Assembly (NCBI GenBank): GCA_003345545.1
Contig: PRDH01000037.1
Span: forward strand, 1 to 64,000
DNA: 64,000 bases
DNA from: Candidatus Thorarchaeota archaeon
GTDB lineage: Archaea > Asgardarchaeota > Thorarchaeia > Thorarchaeales > Thorarchaeaceae
Direction of reading: 5' to 3'
Below the pieces are notes generated by a model, which did no database searches, was not told where the DNA came from, and saw only the letters and a list, made by a program, of their open reading frames with translations. The stretch's first letter is position 1, and every line of letters starts with the position of its first letter. Below are positions 34,970-43,213 of the stretch, piece by piece. The position numbers and the translations under genes are program-made.

Positions 34970-35122
34970 AATAGTATGGGAAGGTGGAGTGGCAGCCGGT
35001 AGGTTTCTTCCACGAGTTCATCTAGTCTCTTGGATATGGTTCATACGTGTCTGCAGAAGAAGTAGTGCGGCTCTGCGTAGCGCGGCCTGTTGACCAATAT
35101 GGTTCTCTACAGCAAGAACAGC

Positions 35123-36064
35123 TCACAACCTGGTGAGAATCTGCAGTATGTTGTCGAAGTTATGTTCTACTGTTCTACTCTTTTCTGCGTATGCAGCTAG
35201 AGTGGCAAGTCTCTCGTCCTTGGCTGCACGCTCTGCGAATCTCTGTGAACGTATCTCTTCGTGTATGGCTGCGTTAATCGAGAGTATCTCATCAGAAGTT
35301 CTCAGGATGTAATGTAGCATTTTAATCAGCAGATTGAAATCATTGATATCTCTAAGTTGTAACGTCTGGCTATAGAACTGAAACTCAAGTCTTGCCAATC
35401 GTTCACGCATTCTGATGAGCTCCAGAAGCCAACTCGGAGCTCTTTCCTCCGCCAATTTGCTTCCGAGCTCTGACCAGTGTTGTTGCTGATCGAGTAGTTG
35501 GACGAGATAGCTGCGAAGGAATCCGAAATGGTCGACGCCACTTTCAATTTCCTCTTCAGTTCCAATTGGCCGCATTAGAGTATCCATTTGGCTATGTTTC
35601 ACTGCAATTTTGAGCGAGAACTTGTCCACATACCGCTTTATCTCATCAGTCTTCTCCTTCTTCGACATGAGGTCCGCAAATGTGTCCCCGAGGGTCAGAA
35701 TGAACTTATAGAGACATTCGGAGCATATCTCTGCATTAGCGGTCGCCTCTTTTGTCGAGAGGAATTGCAGGGCATCTTCAAGGTCATCTCCGGGAACATC
35801 CTTCCCGTGGATCCTTAAGACCCAGCCTTGTGAAATGCAGTATACTCTATTGTCAGGATAGTTGACAAAAATCGAGGCGTAGCACATATTGCCGTCGGTG
35901 GCTCGTTCTTCTTTCATGCTCTCCTTATCTGTGTGAAAGCCAAAGATTGAGGGGTCGATCTCTATGGCTTCAATCTCCAAGACGCTATCGTCATTGACAC
36001 AGAGTTTCTCGTCTCCGAAAACCTTGTAACATGGGCATCCGCGGACCATTCTAATCGAAGACAT
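35123..36064 (-). CDS. Seven-cysteine protein, tandem paralogue B
   Basis: 313 residues from the ATG at 36064 (GGAG 8 nt upstream; a TTG at 36082 is in frame). The N-terminal ~125 residues hold GCPCYK (C10, C12), LCVN (C22), MCY (C61), YCIS (C76) and CSECLYK (C114, C117). The remaining ~190 are helical. All seven cysteines are conserved in the neighbouring paralogue at 36167-37165, which implies a metal site or structural disulfides. No known domain recognised and no signal peptide. It is transcribed after its paralogue, 102 bp downstream. Confidence 0.75.
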   Translation of the reverse strand: MSSIRMVRGCPCYKVFGDEKLCVNDDSVLEIEAIEIDPSIFGFHTDKESMKEERATDGNMCYASIFVNYPDNRVYCISQGWVLRIHGKDVPGDDLEDALQFLSTKEATANAEICSECLYKFILTLGDTFADLMSKKEKTDEIKRYVDKFSLKIAVKHSQMDTLMRPIGTEEEIESGVDHFGFLRSYLVQLLDQQQHWSELGSKLAEERAPSWLLELIRMRERLARLEFQFYSQTLQLRDINDFNLLIKMLHYILRTSDEILSINAAIHEEIRSQRFAERAAKDERLATLAAYAEKSRTVEHNFDNILQILTRL

Positions 36065-36166
36065 TTTTCGTTCTCCAGGCAATTTGCTCTGTGCTATTTC
36101 GGGTTGAAGCCAAGCAGAGAGTCATCCAGAACACCAATATTATCACTATTCGATTTATAGTAGTTA

Positions 36167-37165
36167 TTATGTAGTGTGTGCATCAATCTCGCTCAGTACC
36201 CTCACAAGATTGCTGAATCTATACTCTGTGTTCTTCCTCTTCTGAGAATGTTTCCTGAGCTTCTCTTGAACTTCTGTGCTCATCAGGTTTCGTTCTATCA
36301 TGATGTTGGTCTTTTCTCGAATCATATCACTGAGCTTGATTACTTTCTCGGAGATACTCACCATGAATCTTAGCGCGCTCAGGGCATCCATTTCGCTTGA
36401 AGTGTTCTCTAGTTCTAGAACCTGAGAGAGGAATATACCCTCGAGTCTATAGAATGTGCTATAATGATCAACAAGTTCGAGGAGTATCTTATCCGCGTTG
36501 GCTTTCTTTAGTTTCGTTGTAAGAGCAGCCCATTGCGAGCGTGACTGATTGATTCTCTTGATGTATTTCTTCACATGCTCCTGATATTCCGTATCGGAGA
36601 AGGTACTCGATGAATAGCTGCTTAATTCGGCTGCCATTCTTCTCGATACCTCTCGTACATAAGAGGTGACGATTTCTTCTCTTTCGAAGTCATTAAGGAA
36701 GCCGGATGAAGCCTCTCCGAGTGTCTTTAGGTACTTGTAGAGACAGTCAGAGCAGATGACTCCATCTCTACTCCTCTCGGCGGATGTGACGAACTGGAGC
36801 GCGCTGTCGATTTCAGCTGTCTTGACATCCATCTTATTGATATTGATTCTCCGTGCTTGGCTGATACAATAGCAGTGCCCCTCCTTCCTATCCAAGTAGA
36901 TGAGGAGGTAACACATGCTCGAATTGTTACTCTTGTATTGGACAAGGTCGTCAACAGCCTCGATTCGTTCAAAGAATGACGGGTCTACAGATATGGCATT
37001 AATCGGTAATACATCATCAAAGTTCAGACAGACCTTCTCTTTCTCCAGACCGATGAATTCTTTGTAGCAGGGACATCCCTTGACTAGTTTTGTCTTGACC
37101 TGTTCGCCTCTCACCAAGGATGTATTCAGGTCGAGTTGGGAGGCTTCGGGTCCTATCAATAGCAC
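36167..37165 (-). CDS. Seven-cysteine protein, tandem paralogue A
   Basis: Up to 332 residues. It shares with its neighbour CPCYK (C31, C33), VCLN (C46), MCY (C85), YCIS (C100) and CSDCLYK (C138, C141), with one extra Cys (C98), plus the same helical C-terminal region (YRLEGIFLSQVLELE against LARLEFQFYSQTLQLR). Start is uncertain: GTG at 37165, TTG at 37159 (AGGAG about 7 nt upstream) or GTG at 37114. An AT-rich TTATAATAATAG lies near 37190-37205 as a TATA candidate. Function unknown; the pair arose by tandem duplication and then diverged strongly outside the cysteines. Confidence 0.75.
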   Translation of the reverse strand: MLLIGPEASQLDLNTSLVRGEQVKTKLVKGCPCYKEFIGLEKEKVCLNFDDVLPINAISVDPSFFERIEAVDDLVQYKSNNSSMCYLLIYLDRKEGHCYCISQARRININKMDVKTAEIDSALQFVTSAERSRDGVICSDCLYKYLKTLGEASSGFLNDFEREEIVTSYVREVSRRMAAELSSYSSSTFSDTEYQEHVKKYIKRINQSRSQWAALTTKLKKANADKILLELVDHYSTFYRLEGIFLSQVLELENTSSEMDALSALRFMVSISEKVIKLSDMIREKTNIMIERNLMSTEVQEKLRKHSQKRKNTEYRFSNLVRVLSEIDAHTT

Positions 37166-37351
37166 ACTCCTGAGCGAGGCCGGACGGCCGTTCTATTATT
37201 ATCTTATAATAGGATTGGATATGAAGATTTCTATTTCGGAAACTTGGTATCCAACCCCGCGCGCTACTGCGAAGCCTCTATGCTTCCTCTCCTTTTCAAT
37301 CAATCTTGCATGATGAAATGATGATTCAGGGGTGAGTGAAGCATGCCTATC

Positions 37352-37492
37352 TCAGCCCCAAAGCTCTCTTTTCAGAAGATCACGAATGGCAATTCTGATT
37401 GCCTCTGACCTATTCGGGTAGAGATTATTCTCAACCAGACGTTCAAGTCCTTCTACATATTGCTCTGGAATGTGCAGTGTTACCAGCTTCAT
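37352..37492 (-). CDS. 46-residue ribbon-helix-helix (CopG/MetJ-like) regulator
   Basis: A short gene easily missed by length filters: MKLVTLHIPEQYVEGLERL at the start and YPNRSEAIRIAIRDLLKREL at the end. This is the ribbon strand (KLVTLHIPE), helix A and helix B with the N-R-S-E-A-I-R signature of archaeal RHH repressors. ATG at 37492; the perfect ribosome-site match AGGTGAT lies 8 nt upstream. A perfect 19-bp palindrome sits about 46-64 bp upstream, so autoregulation is likely. It is divergent from the small membrane protein at 37616, which may be its other target. Confidence 0.82.
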   Translation of the reverse strand: MKLVTLHIPEQYVEGLERLVENNLYPNRSEAIRIAIRDLLKRELWG

Positions 37493-37537
37493 ATTGAGTA
37501 ATCACCTAGAGCATCTCTGTGTCATACTTGAATATGG

Positions 37538-37556
37538 TTGTGAGTAATACTCACAA
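37538..37556. promoter_or_regulatory. Perfect 19-bp palindrome, likely RHH operator
   Basis: TTGTGAGTA-A-TACTCACAA has 9-bp arms around one central base. It lies between the divergent RHH gene (start 37492) and membrane-protein gene (start 37616). A related partial copy, TTGAGTAATCAC, occurs at about 37494-37505, overlapping the RHH ribosome site. A further palindrome, TGAAAT-C-ATTTCA (37577-37589), is on the membrane-gene side. Confidence 0.65.
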
Positions 37557-37615
37557 GGTATTGAGAATCGCAATCCTGAAATCATTTCAACCCTAATACT
37601 GGTGGAAGCGAAACG

Positions 37616-37909
37616 ATGAACACCTGGGAGGACCGAAGGAGAAAGTCTTGGAGCTACTATGCATGTCTACTGCTATTGCTCTCTCCTCCGATTCTAATCC
37701 TCTCTGAGATGTTTCTTACAACGATGTTTCTAGGTGTCGATGCAGTAGTTCCCTTCTTTTTGTTTGCAGTCGTTGTCATCGTTCTTGTTTTTGGTCTTGG
37801 TGTAAGGTATCGATACCGCGGAATAAATCCTGCATCGCGAAATATCATCAATGCAACTGACGGCCATTATTTCGAACGGATTGGAGCTGATGAATCAGAT
37901 TATCCATAG
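37616..37909 (+). CDS. Small two-span membrane protein
   Basis: 97 residues with two membrane segments (about 14-38 and 42-63), a basic N-terminus (EDRRRKSW) and a basic loop after the second span (RYRYRG), so both ends are predicted cytoplasmic. No family recognised. ATG at 37616 with GGTGG about 11 nt upstream. It is divergent from the RHH regulator and probably under its control. Confidence 0.65.
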   Translation: MNTWEDRRRKSWSYYACLLLLLSPPILILSEMFLTTMFLGVDAVVPFFLFAVVVIVLVFGLGVRYRYRGINPASRNIINATDGHYFERIGADESDYP

Positions 37910-37966
37910 GAGGGCATCGTAGCCCTTCGTGCGATTCACAGCTCGGGATTAGCCGTCAGGATAGAA

Positions 37967-38016
37967 GTTATATTCTGTCATATTTGCCCCACGACCTGTG
38001 CCAAACTGTAGGTCGT
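37967..38016 (+). promoter_or_regulatory. ACD promoter with inverted repeat at the start site
   Basis: A TATA-like GTTATATT (37967-37974) precedes a perfect 7-bp inverted repeat ACGACCT (37991-37997) / AGGTCGT (38010-38016). The left arm covers the predicted transcription start and the right arm ends 7 bp before the GTG. It could be an operator or a 5-prime-end RNA hairpin that hides the start. Confidence 0.5.
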
Positions 38017-38023
38017 GTAGAAT

Positions 38024-40141
38024 GTGGACAGGCAAAAAGGCATTGACAGTCTATTCAATCCTCGCTCAATAGCGGTGATTGGAGCTTCAGAGGTACGCGG
38101 GAAGCTCGGAAACGATGTTATGCGCAATCTCATCGAGAGTGGTTATGAACGTCGAATCTATCCCATCAACCCGAAAGCAGGCGAGATTCTTGGCCATAAG
38201 GTATTCAGATCCGTGAAAGATATCCCAGGGGAAGTAGATGTCGCAGTGATCGTAATCCCTGCAAAATCTGTCCTCGAAGCTGTCGAGGAATGCGGCAAGA
38301 AGGGCGTGAAGGCTCTAGTGATTATCTCTGCAGGTTTCAAAGAGATTGGTCATGAGGGACAAGAGGCTGAGAGAATGCTTGCCACCCTTGCTGAGAAGTA
38401 TGAGATGGTGATTCAAGGTCCAAACTGTCTTGGAATTATGAACACATCAGCTCCCTACAACGCATCATTTTCATCTGGAACTCCAAGCAAGGGGGTCATT
38501 GCATTTGCCTCACAGTCTGGCGCTCTGATGACAGGAATTCTAGATTGGAGTCTCATGGAAAGGATTGGTTTCTCCAAGTTTGTAAGCCTCGGGAACAAGG
38601 CTCATCTCGACGAAGCCGATTTTGTTGAAGCCTTTGGAAGAGACCCTGACTCCACTTTTGTTCTTCTCTATATCGAATCTGTCGTTGATGGACACAAGTT
38701 CATGGAAGCATGCCGCAAAGTCGTACAGCACAAGCCGATTTTCGTGGTCAAGTCTGGTGTAAGTAGTGCAGGTGCAAGAGCTGCATCATCACATACCGGA
38801 TCACTTGCTGGAAGCGATACTGCCTATGATGTTGCCTTCAAACAATGTGGAGTTAGGCGGGCTAGTAGCATGGCCTCACTATTCGACATCGCTGCAGTCT
38901 TTGACAACATGTACCTTCCATCCGGCAATCGCGTGGCGATAGTCACCAATGCTGGAGGTCCAGGTATTCTCACAACTGATGCATGTGAGGCAAGCGGGCT
39001 TCAGATTGCTCAGCTGACGTCAACGACGGTGGAATTTCTAAAAGCGAATCTGCCTCCCGCCGCCGCAGTCTACAATCCTATTGATGCACTCGGAACTGCA
39101 CAGCCTGAAGACTATGAGCTTTGCATCGAGGCAGCTCTCAGAGACGAGAATGTGGACTCGGTGCTCGTGTTGCTTACTCCTCAAGCTATGACAAAACAGA
39201 CTGAAACCGCACAAGTGATTGTAGGTGCTCATACAAAGTACCCCAAGAAACCAGTCATAGCTGTCTTTATGGGTGGCAACTCAATGGTCTACCCGCGAAT
39301 AGTACTGACGGAAGGTCACATTCCCGTGTTCGACTTCCCTGAGCGAGCGGTGCACGCACTGGCCGAACTCTATAAGTATACGGTGAGCCGGGATAGCCTG
39401 AAGGATGAGTCAATACCGCGGTTCAAAGCTGATAAGAAGAGAGTTGAGAAGATCATCAGCGATGTAAGAGCGGATAGACGTAGAGTCCTCCTCGGCAGTG
39501 AGGCACATGCAATAGCAGAGGCGTACGATATACCGGTCGCCAAGATTCGTCTCGCGACAAGCTCGGAGGAAGCAAAGGTCTTGGCGGACGAACTGGGATA
39601 TCCTGTTGTACTGAAGATTGCCAGCCCTGATATAGTTCATAAGAGCGATATCGGGGGAATAAAGGTAGGTCTCAAGACTCCTGAAGAGGTTGAAGCCGCA
39701 TTTCTACAGATATTGGACAACGCAAAGGCACAGATGCCCAAGGCCATCATCTACGGTGTTGACATTCAGGAGATGGCAGAAAGGGGAAAGGAGTTGATTA
39801 TTGGCTGTTCCAGAGATGTTCAGTTCGGCCCTCTGATCATGTTTGGCGCAGGAGGTATCTTTGTCAACTATCTAAAAGATATCGCATTTCGACTTGCCCC
39901 TATGACAAGATCCGATGCAAGCGAGTTGATTATGGAAACAAAGATTGGCACGCTTCTCAAGGGGGTACGCGGAGAGGCCCCAAGTGATGTGGCCGCTATA
40001 GAAGATACCATCCTGAAGATCAGTCAGCTCGTGACGGATTTTCAGGAGATTGTTGAATTGGACATCAACCCTGCATTTGCCTATGAGAAAGGTAAAGGCG
40101 TTTCTGCTGTTGATGTCAAGATAACGATAGGAGGTCCGTAA
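38024..40141 (+). CDS. acdA: Acyl/acetyl-CoA synthetase, ADP-forming, fused alpha-beta
   Basis: Converts acetyl-CoA (or another acyl-CoA) + ADP + Pi to the free acid + ATP + CoA, a main ATP-yielding step of peptide- and sugar-fermenting archaea. 705 residues: CoA-binding domain (FNPRSIAVIGASEVRGKLG), succinyl-CoA-ligase-like region with phospho-histidine H257 in ASSHTGSLAG, then an ATP-grasp beta part (LGYPVVLKIASPDIVHKSDI, VDIQEMAERGKELIIG). The acyl-group range cannot be read from sequence; neighbouring beta-oxidation genes suggest it may accept longer acyls. GTG start at 38024. The DRTGG ATPase follows within 2 bp. Confidence 0.94.
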   Translation: MDRQKGIDSLFNPRSIAVIGASEVRGKLGNDVMRNLIESGYERRIYPINPKAGEILGHKVFRSVKDIPGEVDVAVIVIPAKSVLEAVEECGKKGVKALVIISAGFKEIGHEGQEAERMLATLAEKYEMVIQGPNCLGIMNTSAPYNASFSSGTPSKGVIAFASQSGALMTGILDWSLMERIGFSKFVSLGNKAHLDEADFVEAFGRDPDSTFVLLYIESVVDGHKFMEACRKVVQHKPIFVVKSGVSSAGARAASSHTGSLAGSDTAYDVAFKQCGVRRASSMASLFDIAAVFDNMYLPSGNRVAIVTNAGGPGILTTDACEASGLQIAQLTSTTVEFLKANLPPAAAVYNPIDALGTAQPEDYELCIEAALRDENVDSVLVLLTPQAMTKQTETAQVIVGAHTKYPKKPVIAVFMGGNSMVYPRIVLTEGHIPVFDFPERAVHALAELYKYTVSRDSLKDESIPRFKADKKRVEKIISDVRADRRRVLLGSEAHAIAEAYDIPVAKIRLATSSEEAKVLADELGYPVVLKIASPDIVHKSDIGGIKVGLKTPEEVEAAFLQILDNAKAQMPKAIIYGVDIQEMAERGKELIIGCSRDVQFGPLIMFGAGGIFVNYLKDIAFRLAPMTRSDASELIMETKIGTLLKGVRGEAPSDVAAIEDTILKISQLVTDFQEIVELDINPAFAYEKGKGVSAVDVKITIGGP

Positions 40142-40143
40142 GG

Positions 40144-41208
40144 ATGGCGAAGAATATTTTGATCACTGGCGATACGGTGACCGGAAAAACGATGGTTGCG
40201 ATTGCTCTGGCAAGCAAACTCAGAGCAGAGAAGAAATCCGTTGGCTACTTCAAGCCATCAGGTGTCAAGAGTTACGCCCATAGCACACCCGACGAGGATG
40301 TGGATGAGGACGCTGCAGTCATGAAGGAGATTCTTGGCATGAAAGAGCGCCTGAGCTGCATCTGCCCGATAGTACGTCATATGTCAAGCTATGACGAATT
40401 GATTCGTGTTGGGAAGGAGAAGCTGAAGCAGAAAGTGCAGACCTGTTATGCAAAGATTGCAAAGAATTACGATTATGTTATCATCGAAGGAGAGAAGTCT
40501 CCCTGGTATCTGTTGCACGTAGACCTCTCGACACTCGATATCGCCAGAGAACTGGGAGCCACGGTCATATGCCTGGTCAATTTTCCTGATATTGCAGCCA
40601 TCGATGATATTCTCCTTCAAAAGGAGCTTTTTACCAGATATGGCACCTCGAAAATAGGAGTTGTTCTCAACCTCGTTCCTCCCATGCTGAAGAAAGTTGT
40701 TAACGAGAATATTCGTCCATTCTTGGAAGAGCAAGGAATGGTATTCTGTGGTGTTCTGTACAATAACAGAGAGCTATTCAGTCCTACGGTTGGGGAGATC
40801 ATGCGGGGACTAAAAGGCGAGATGGTCACTGGGATGGACAAAATGGACCTTCTAATTGACAAATTCATCGTTGGTAGTATGGCTCCTGAGAATGCATTGA
40901 AGTGGTTCCGTGAATCGAAGGATAAGGCTGTGATCACAAGTGGCGATAGGACAGACATCTGTCTTGCTGCCCTAGAAACTGATACGAATCTTCTGATTCT
41001 CACGGGTGGTGTGGGTCCCGATATTGGCACTCTGACCAGAGCCCGTGAACTCGGTGTACCAATCATGATGACCGCATTAGATACCTATGCCACGAGCCAA
41101 GTTGTCAACGAACTGGTTGGTACTGTGACTGTTGATAACAAAGAGAAGACCGCTGCCGTAGAGAGAATAGTTGGAGAAGCTCTGTCCATAGAGGGCCTCG
41201 ATCTCTAG
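40144..41208 (+). CDS. P-loop (BioD-like) and DRTGG domain protein
   Basis: 354 residues. The N-terminal dethiobiotin-synthetase-like ATPase has Walker A TGDTVTGKT and IIEGEKSPWY. The C-terminal DRTGG domain (about 225-330) contains VITSGDRTDICLAALE and LTGGVGPD. The same domain pair forms the N-terminal part of long phosphotransacetylases and occurs as a free protein in archaea, where it is thought to regulate acetyl-CoA metabolism. Translational coupling with ACD (2-bp gap, GGAGGT inside the end of acdA) supports a role in controlling that enzyme. Confidence 0.88.
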   Translation: MAKNILITGDTVTGKTMVAIALASKLRAEKKSVGYFKPSGVKSYAHSTPDEDVDEDAAVMKEILGMKERLSCICPIVRHMSSYDELIRVGKEKLKQKVQTCYAKIAKNYDYVIIEGEKSPWYLLHVDLSTLDIARELGATVICLVNFPDIAAIDDILLQKELFTRYGTSKIGVVLNLVPPMLKKVVNENIRPFLEEQGMVFCGVLYNNRELFSPTVGEIMRGLKGEMVTGMDKMDLLIDKFIVGSMAPENALKWFRESKDKAVITSGDRTDICLAALETDTNLLILTGGVGPDIGTLTRARELGVPIMMTALDTYATSQVVNELVGTVTVDNKEKTAAVERIVGEALSIEGLDL

Positions 41209-41533
41209 GATTCCGTGCCATGGGAAAGGGAGGGAGCAGTATTGCTCCCGATCTAAAACAAATCGAACGTACAATCGCCGGGAGGAGCCCTTGTACGTTC
41301 AATGTCGGAATCTGCCTGCCTTCCATAAGTCATCTTGTATAGTTGAGCTAATACACGGTCATTATGCAGGCTGCGTTCCATACATCACTCAGACCATCTC
41401 AGCATATTCTAGCCACTCATAAGCATGAAAATGCGAGAAATCGTCTACAAGGTCACATTTCCCTTGTCCAGCAACACATTTATGCCGGCGAAAAGTTATC
41501 GGGTGCTTGTATCTCAAAGTTTGAGGTGAATTA
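41209..41533. other. Intergenic region with two strong hairpins
   Basis: 325 bp without a gene. Hairpin 1: GGGAGCA (41232-41238) pairs with TGCTCCC (41243-41249) over a 4-nt loop, without a T-tract. Hairpin 2: a perfect 10-bp inverted repeat GAACGTACAA (41265-41274) / TTGTACGTTC (41291-41300), whose 16-nt loop contains GGGAGGAG. The rest holds the promoter of the nitroreductase operon; nothing tRNA-like was seen. Confidence 0.6.
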
Positions 41534-42298
41534 ATGGCTTCAGATGCTGAAAAGTCGGAGGCTGCCGGTGAAGCAATGGACTCTACAAAGGCTGAACGAG
41601 AACTTGAGTCCTTGAAGTGGATCCGTGAGCGGCGCTCCATTAGGGAGTTCACTGGTGAGAAAATACCAGATGAACACATTGAGTTAATCCTCGAAGCGGC
41701 GAGGCATGCTCCCAGTCCTGAGAACATGCTTATGATCCGTTTCGTTGTGATTCGTGATGATCAGGACACGAAGGTGTTTCTTGCTGATATTGCCCAAGAG
41801 ATGGCTCAAACCGCATTTGGTGGGGCACCCTTTGAGCTCACAAGTGGTCGAAACTGGTTCATAAACGACCCCTATAGGGCCGCTGTCTATGCCCGGCTTC
41901 GAGACGGTGAGTTGTTCCGTTATCCTGAGAAGAGCGATACGGTGATAATTGTATGCGCGAGCGATGTTTGGACTGATGCAGGTTACCTGTATGAGAATGA
42001 CCTCTTTGGTTCTGTCGTGTCTGGGATGGCCATTATGAACATGTGGTTGACAGCTACAGAACTAGGATATGGCTGCGGATACGAGGCTCTTGTCTGCTCA
42101 GATCCCCGTCATGCTGAACTGATACGTGACAGACTTGGGATTCCTCCCATCTGGAAACCTCTCACGGCATTCTGTATTGGAAAGAGGATTTCGCCACGAG
42201 CTCTTGGTCCAAGCAGACCTCCACTTGAAGGGCTGATGTACCAGGAACGCTGGGGATTCCCGTACAAACGTCTTGCATTCAGGAAGGAGGGCGATTAA
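41534..42298 (+). CDS. Nitroreductase-family flavoprotein
   Basis: 254 residues, an FMN-dependent NAD(P)H oxidoreductase fold. IRERRSIREFTGEKIPDEHIE and ILEAARHAPSPENMLMIRFVVI are the FMN-binding start, and MNMWLTATELGYGC with FCIGKRI the C-terminal elements. A 20-residue acidic leader precedes the domain. It heads an operon with a hypothetical protein, an SCP2-like protein and 3-hydroxyacyl-CoA dehydrogenase, so a role in acyl-CoA redox chemistry is plausible, but nitroreductases are very diverse. ATG preceded by GAGGTGA. Confidence 0.85.
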   Translation: MASDAEKSEAAGEAMDSTKAERELESLKWIRERRSIREFTGEKIPDEHIELILEAARHAPSPENMLMIRFVVIRDDQDTKVFLADIAQEMAQTAFGGAPFELTSGRNWFINDPYRAAVYARLRDGELFRYPEKSDTVIIVCASDVWTDAGYLYENDLFGSVVSGMAIMNMWLTATELGYGCGYEALVCSDPRHAELIRDRLGIPPIWKPLTAFCIGKRISPRALGPSRPPLEGLMYQERWGFPYKRLAFRKEGD

Positions 42299-42299
42299 G

Positions 42300-42827
42300 A
42301 TGCAAGTAGAATTCAAAGGCAAAACTCTAGAGAATATGAAGAAACTCGCTGATGAAGCTGGGATTACGCCTGCTGGTCTTATAGAGGTCGTCATGCAGCA
42401 ATTCGTGGACAATAAGGGTGGCAGAGTCTACACAGGAAGATGGTCGGGGGGAGAGGTCGATGGAGTCAAGGGCATGAGATATGTACCCCAATGGCCATTT
42501 AGACCAGGTTTCAAGGAGGCGGACGGAAGTGAGGTCAAGCGGTGGAAAGCCGAATCCAAGGCCTTCCGTAAGCATCCAACAGGCGCATGGCCGTTCTATC
42601 CCCATCTGAAAGAGGGAGACATCGAGCATGAGTACTGGACCTCGAAGAAGATGTACCATCAATCATTCATGAATGATCGAAAAGGCCGCATTGTGACCCT
42701 AATGGATGGTGACAAGTATGAGGAATTCCTTAGAACAGTCAAGAAACGGAAGGGGAATTTCTGGGCTACTAGCGTTGAGCAAGTCATGATGGAGGCCATC
42801 GATGACTGGATGGTTAAGGAGGAATAA
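42300..42827 (+). CDS. Hypothetical protein in the acyl-CoA operon
   Basis: 175 residues from the ATG at 42300 (GGAGG about 10 nt upstream). The N-terminus (MQVEFKGKTLENMKKLADEAG) and the C-terminus (TSVEQVMMEAIDDWM) look loosely like the helices of RHH-type segments. The middle is Trp/Tyr-rich (WPFRPGF, HPTGAWPFYPH). No catalytic motif recognised. Its start is separated from the nitroreductase stop by a single base, and it precedes the SCP2-like gene, so it is probably a component or partner of the same pathway. Confidence 0.65.
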   Translation: MQVEFKGKTLENMKKLADEAGITPAGLIEVVMQQFVDNKGGRVYTGRWSGGEVDGVKGMRYVPQWPFRPGFKEADGSEVKRWKAESKAFRKHPTGAWPFYPHLKEGDIEHEYWTSKKMYHQSFMNDRKGRIVTLMDGDKYEEFLRTVKKRKGNFWATSVEQVMMEAIDDWMVKEE

Positions 42828-42829
42828 GA

Positions 42830-43201
42830 ATGACATCACAGCTACAGCAATTCTTTGAGTTCTTGATTAGTAAGGTCAAAGACAAGGAAGAGCTTCAAGG
42901 ACATGTTATGAAGTGGATTGGTCCCTATGATGGCAAGATTCTCCAGGTCATTACACCCGACCACGGTGCTCAATACATCGTCGTTCAAAAGGGTGCGCCC
43001 TGGATGACTCTCCATGAGGGGATGTATCCCAGCCCAGACGTCATTTACAAGGCGAACTCGGAAACCCTGCTTGGAATATTCACCGGTGATGTCAACTTCA
43101 AGGACACAATGAAGGATGGTCGCCTGATTGTCATTGGGAATGCCAATGAGAGTGATCCTCTAGCAAACCTGATTCTGGTTGCTATGACTGGTGGTATTTA
43201 G
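42830..43201 (+). CDS. SCP2-like lipid/acyl carrier domain protein
   Basis: 123 residues resembling SCP2 sterol-carrier domains: GMYPSPDVIYKANSETLLGIF, GDVNFKDTMKDGRLIVIGN and a Leu-rich end. Such proteins bind acyl chains or acyl-CoA in a hydrophobic tunnel and might present the substrate to the neighbouring dehydrogenase. ATG at 42830 with AGGAGG 8 nt upstream; 2-bp gap to the gene before and 12 bp to the one after. Confidence 0.72.
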   Translation: MTSQLQQFFEFLISKVKDKEELQGHVMKWIGPYDGKILQVITPDHGAQYIVVQKGAPWMTLHEGMYPSPDVIYKANSETLLGIFTGDVNFKDTMKDGRLIVIGNANESDPLANLILVAMTGGI

Positions 43202-43213
43202 GAGGCATGCAAA

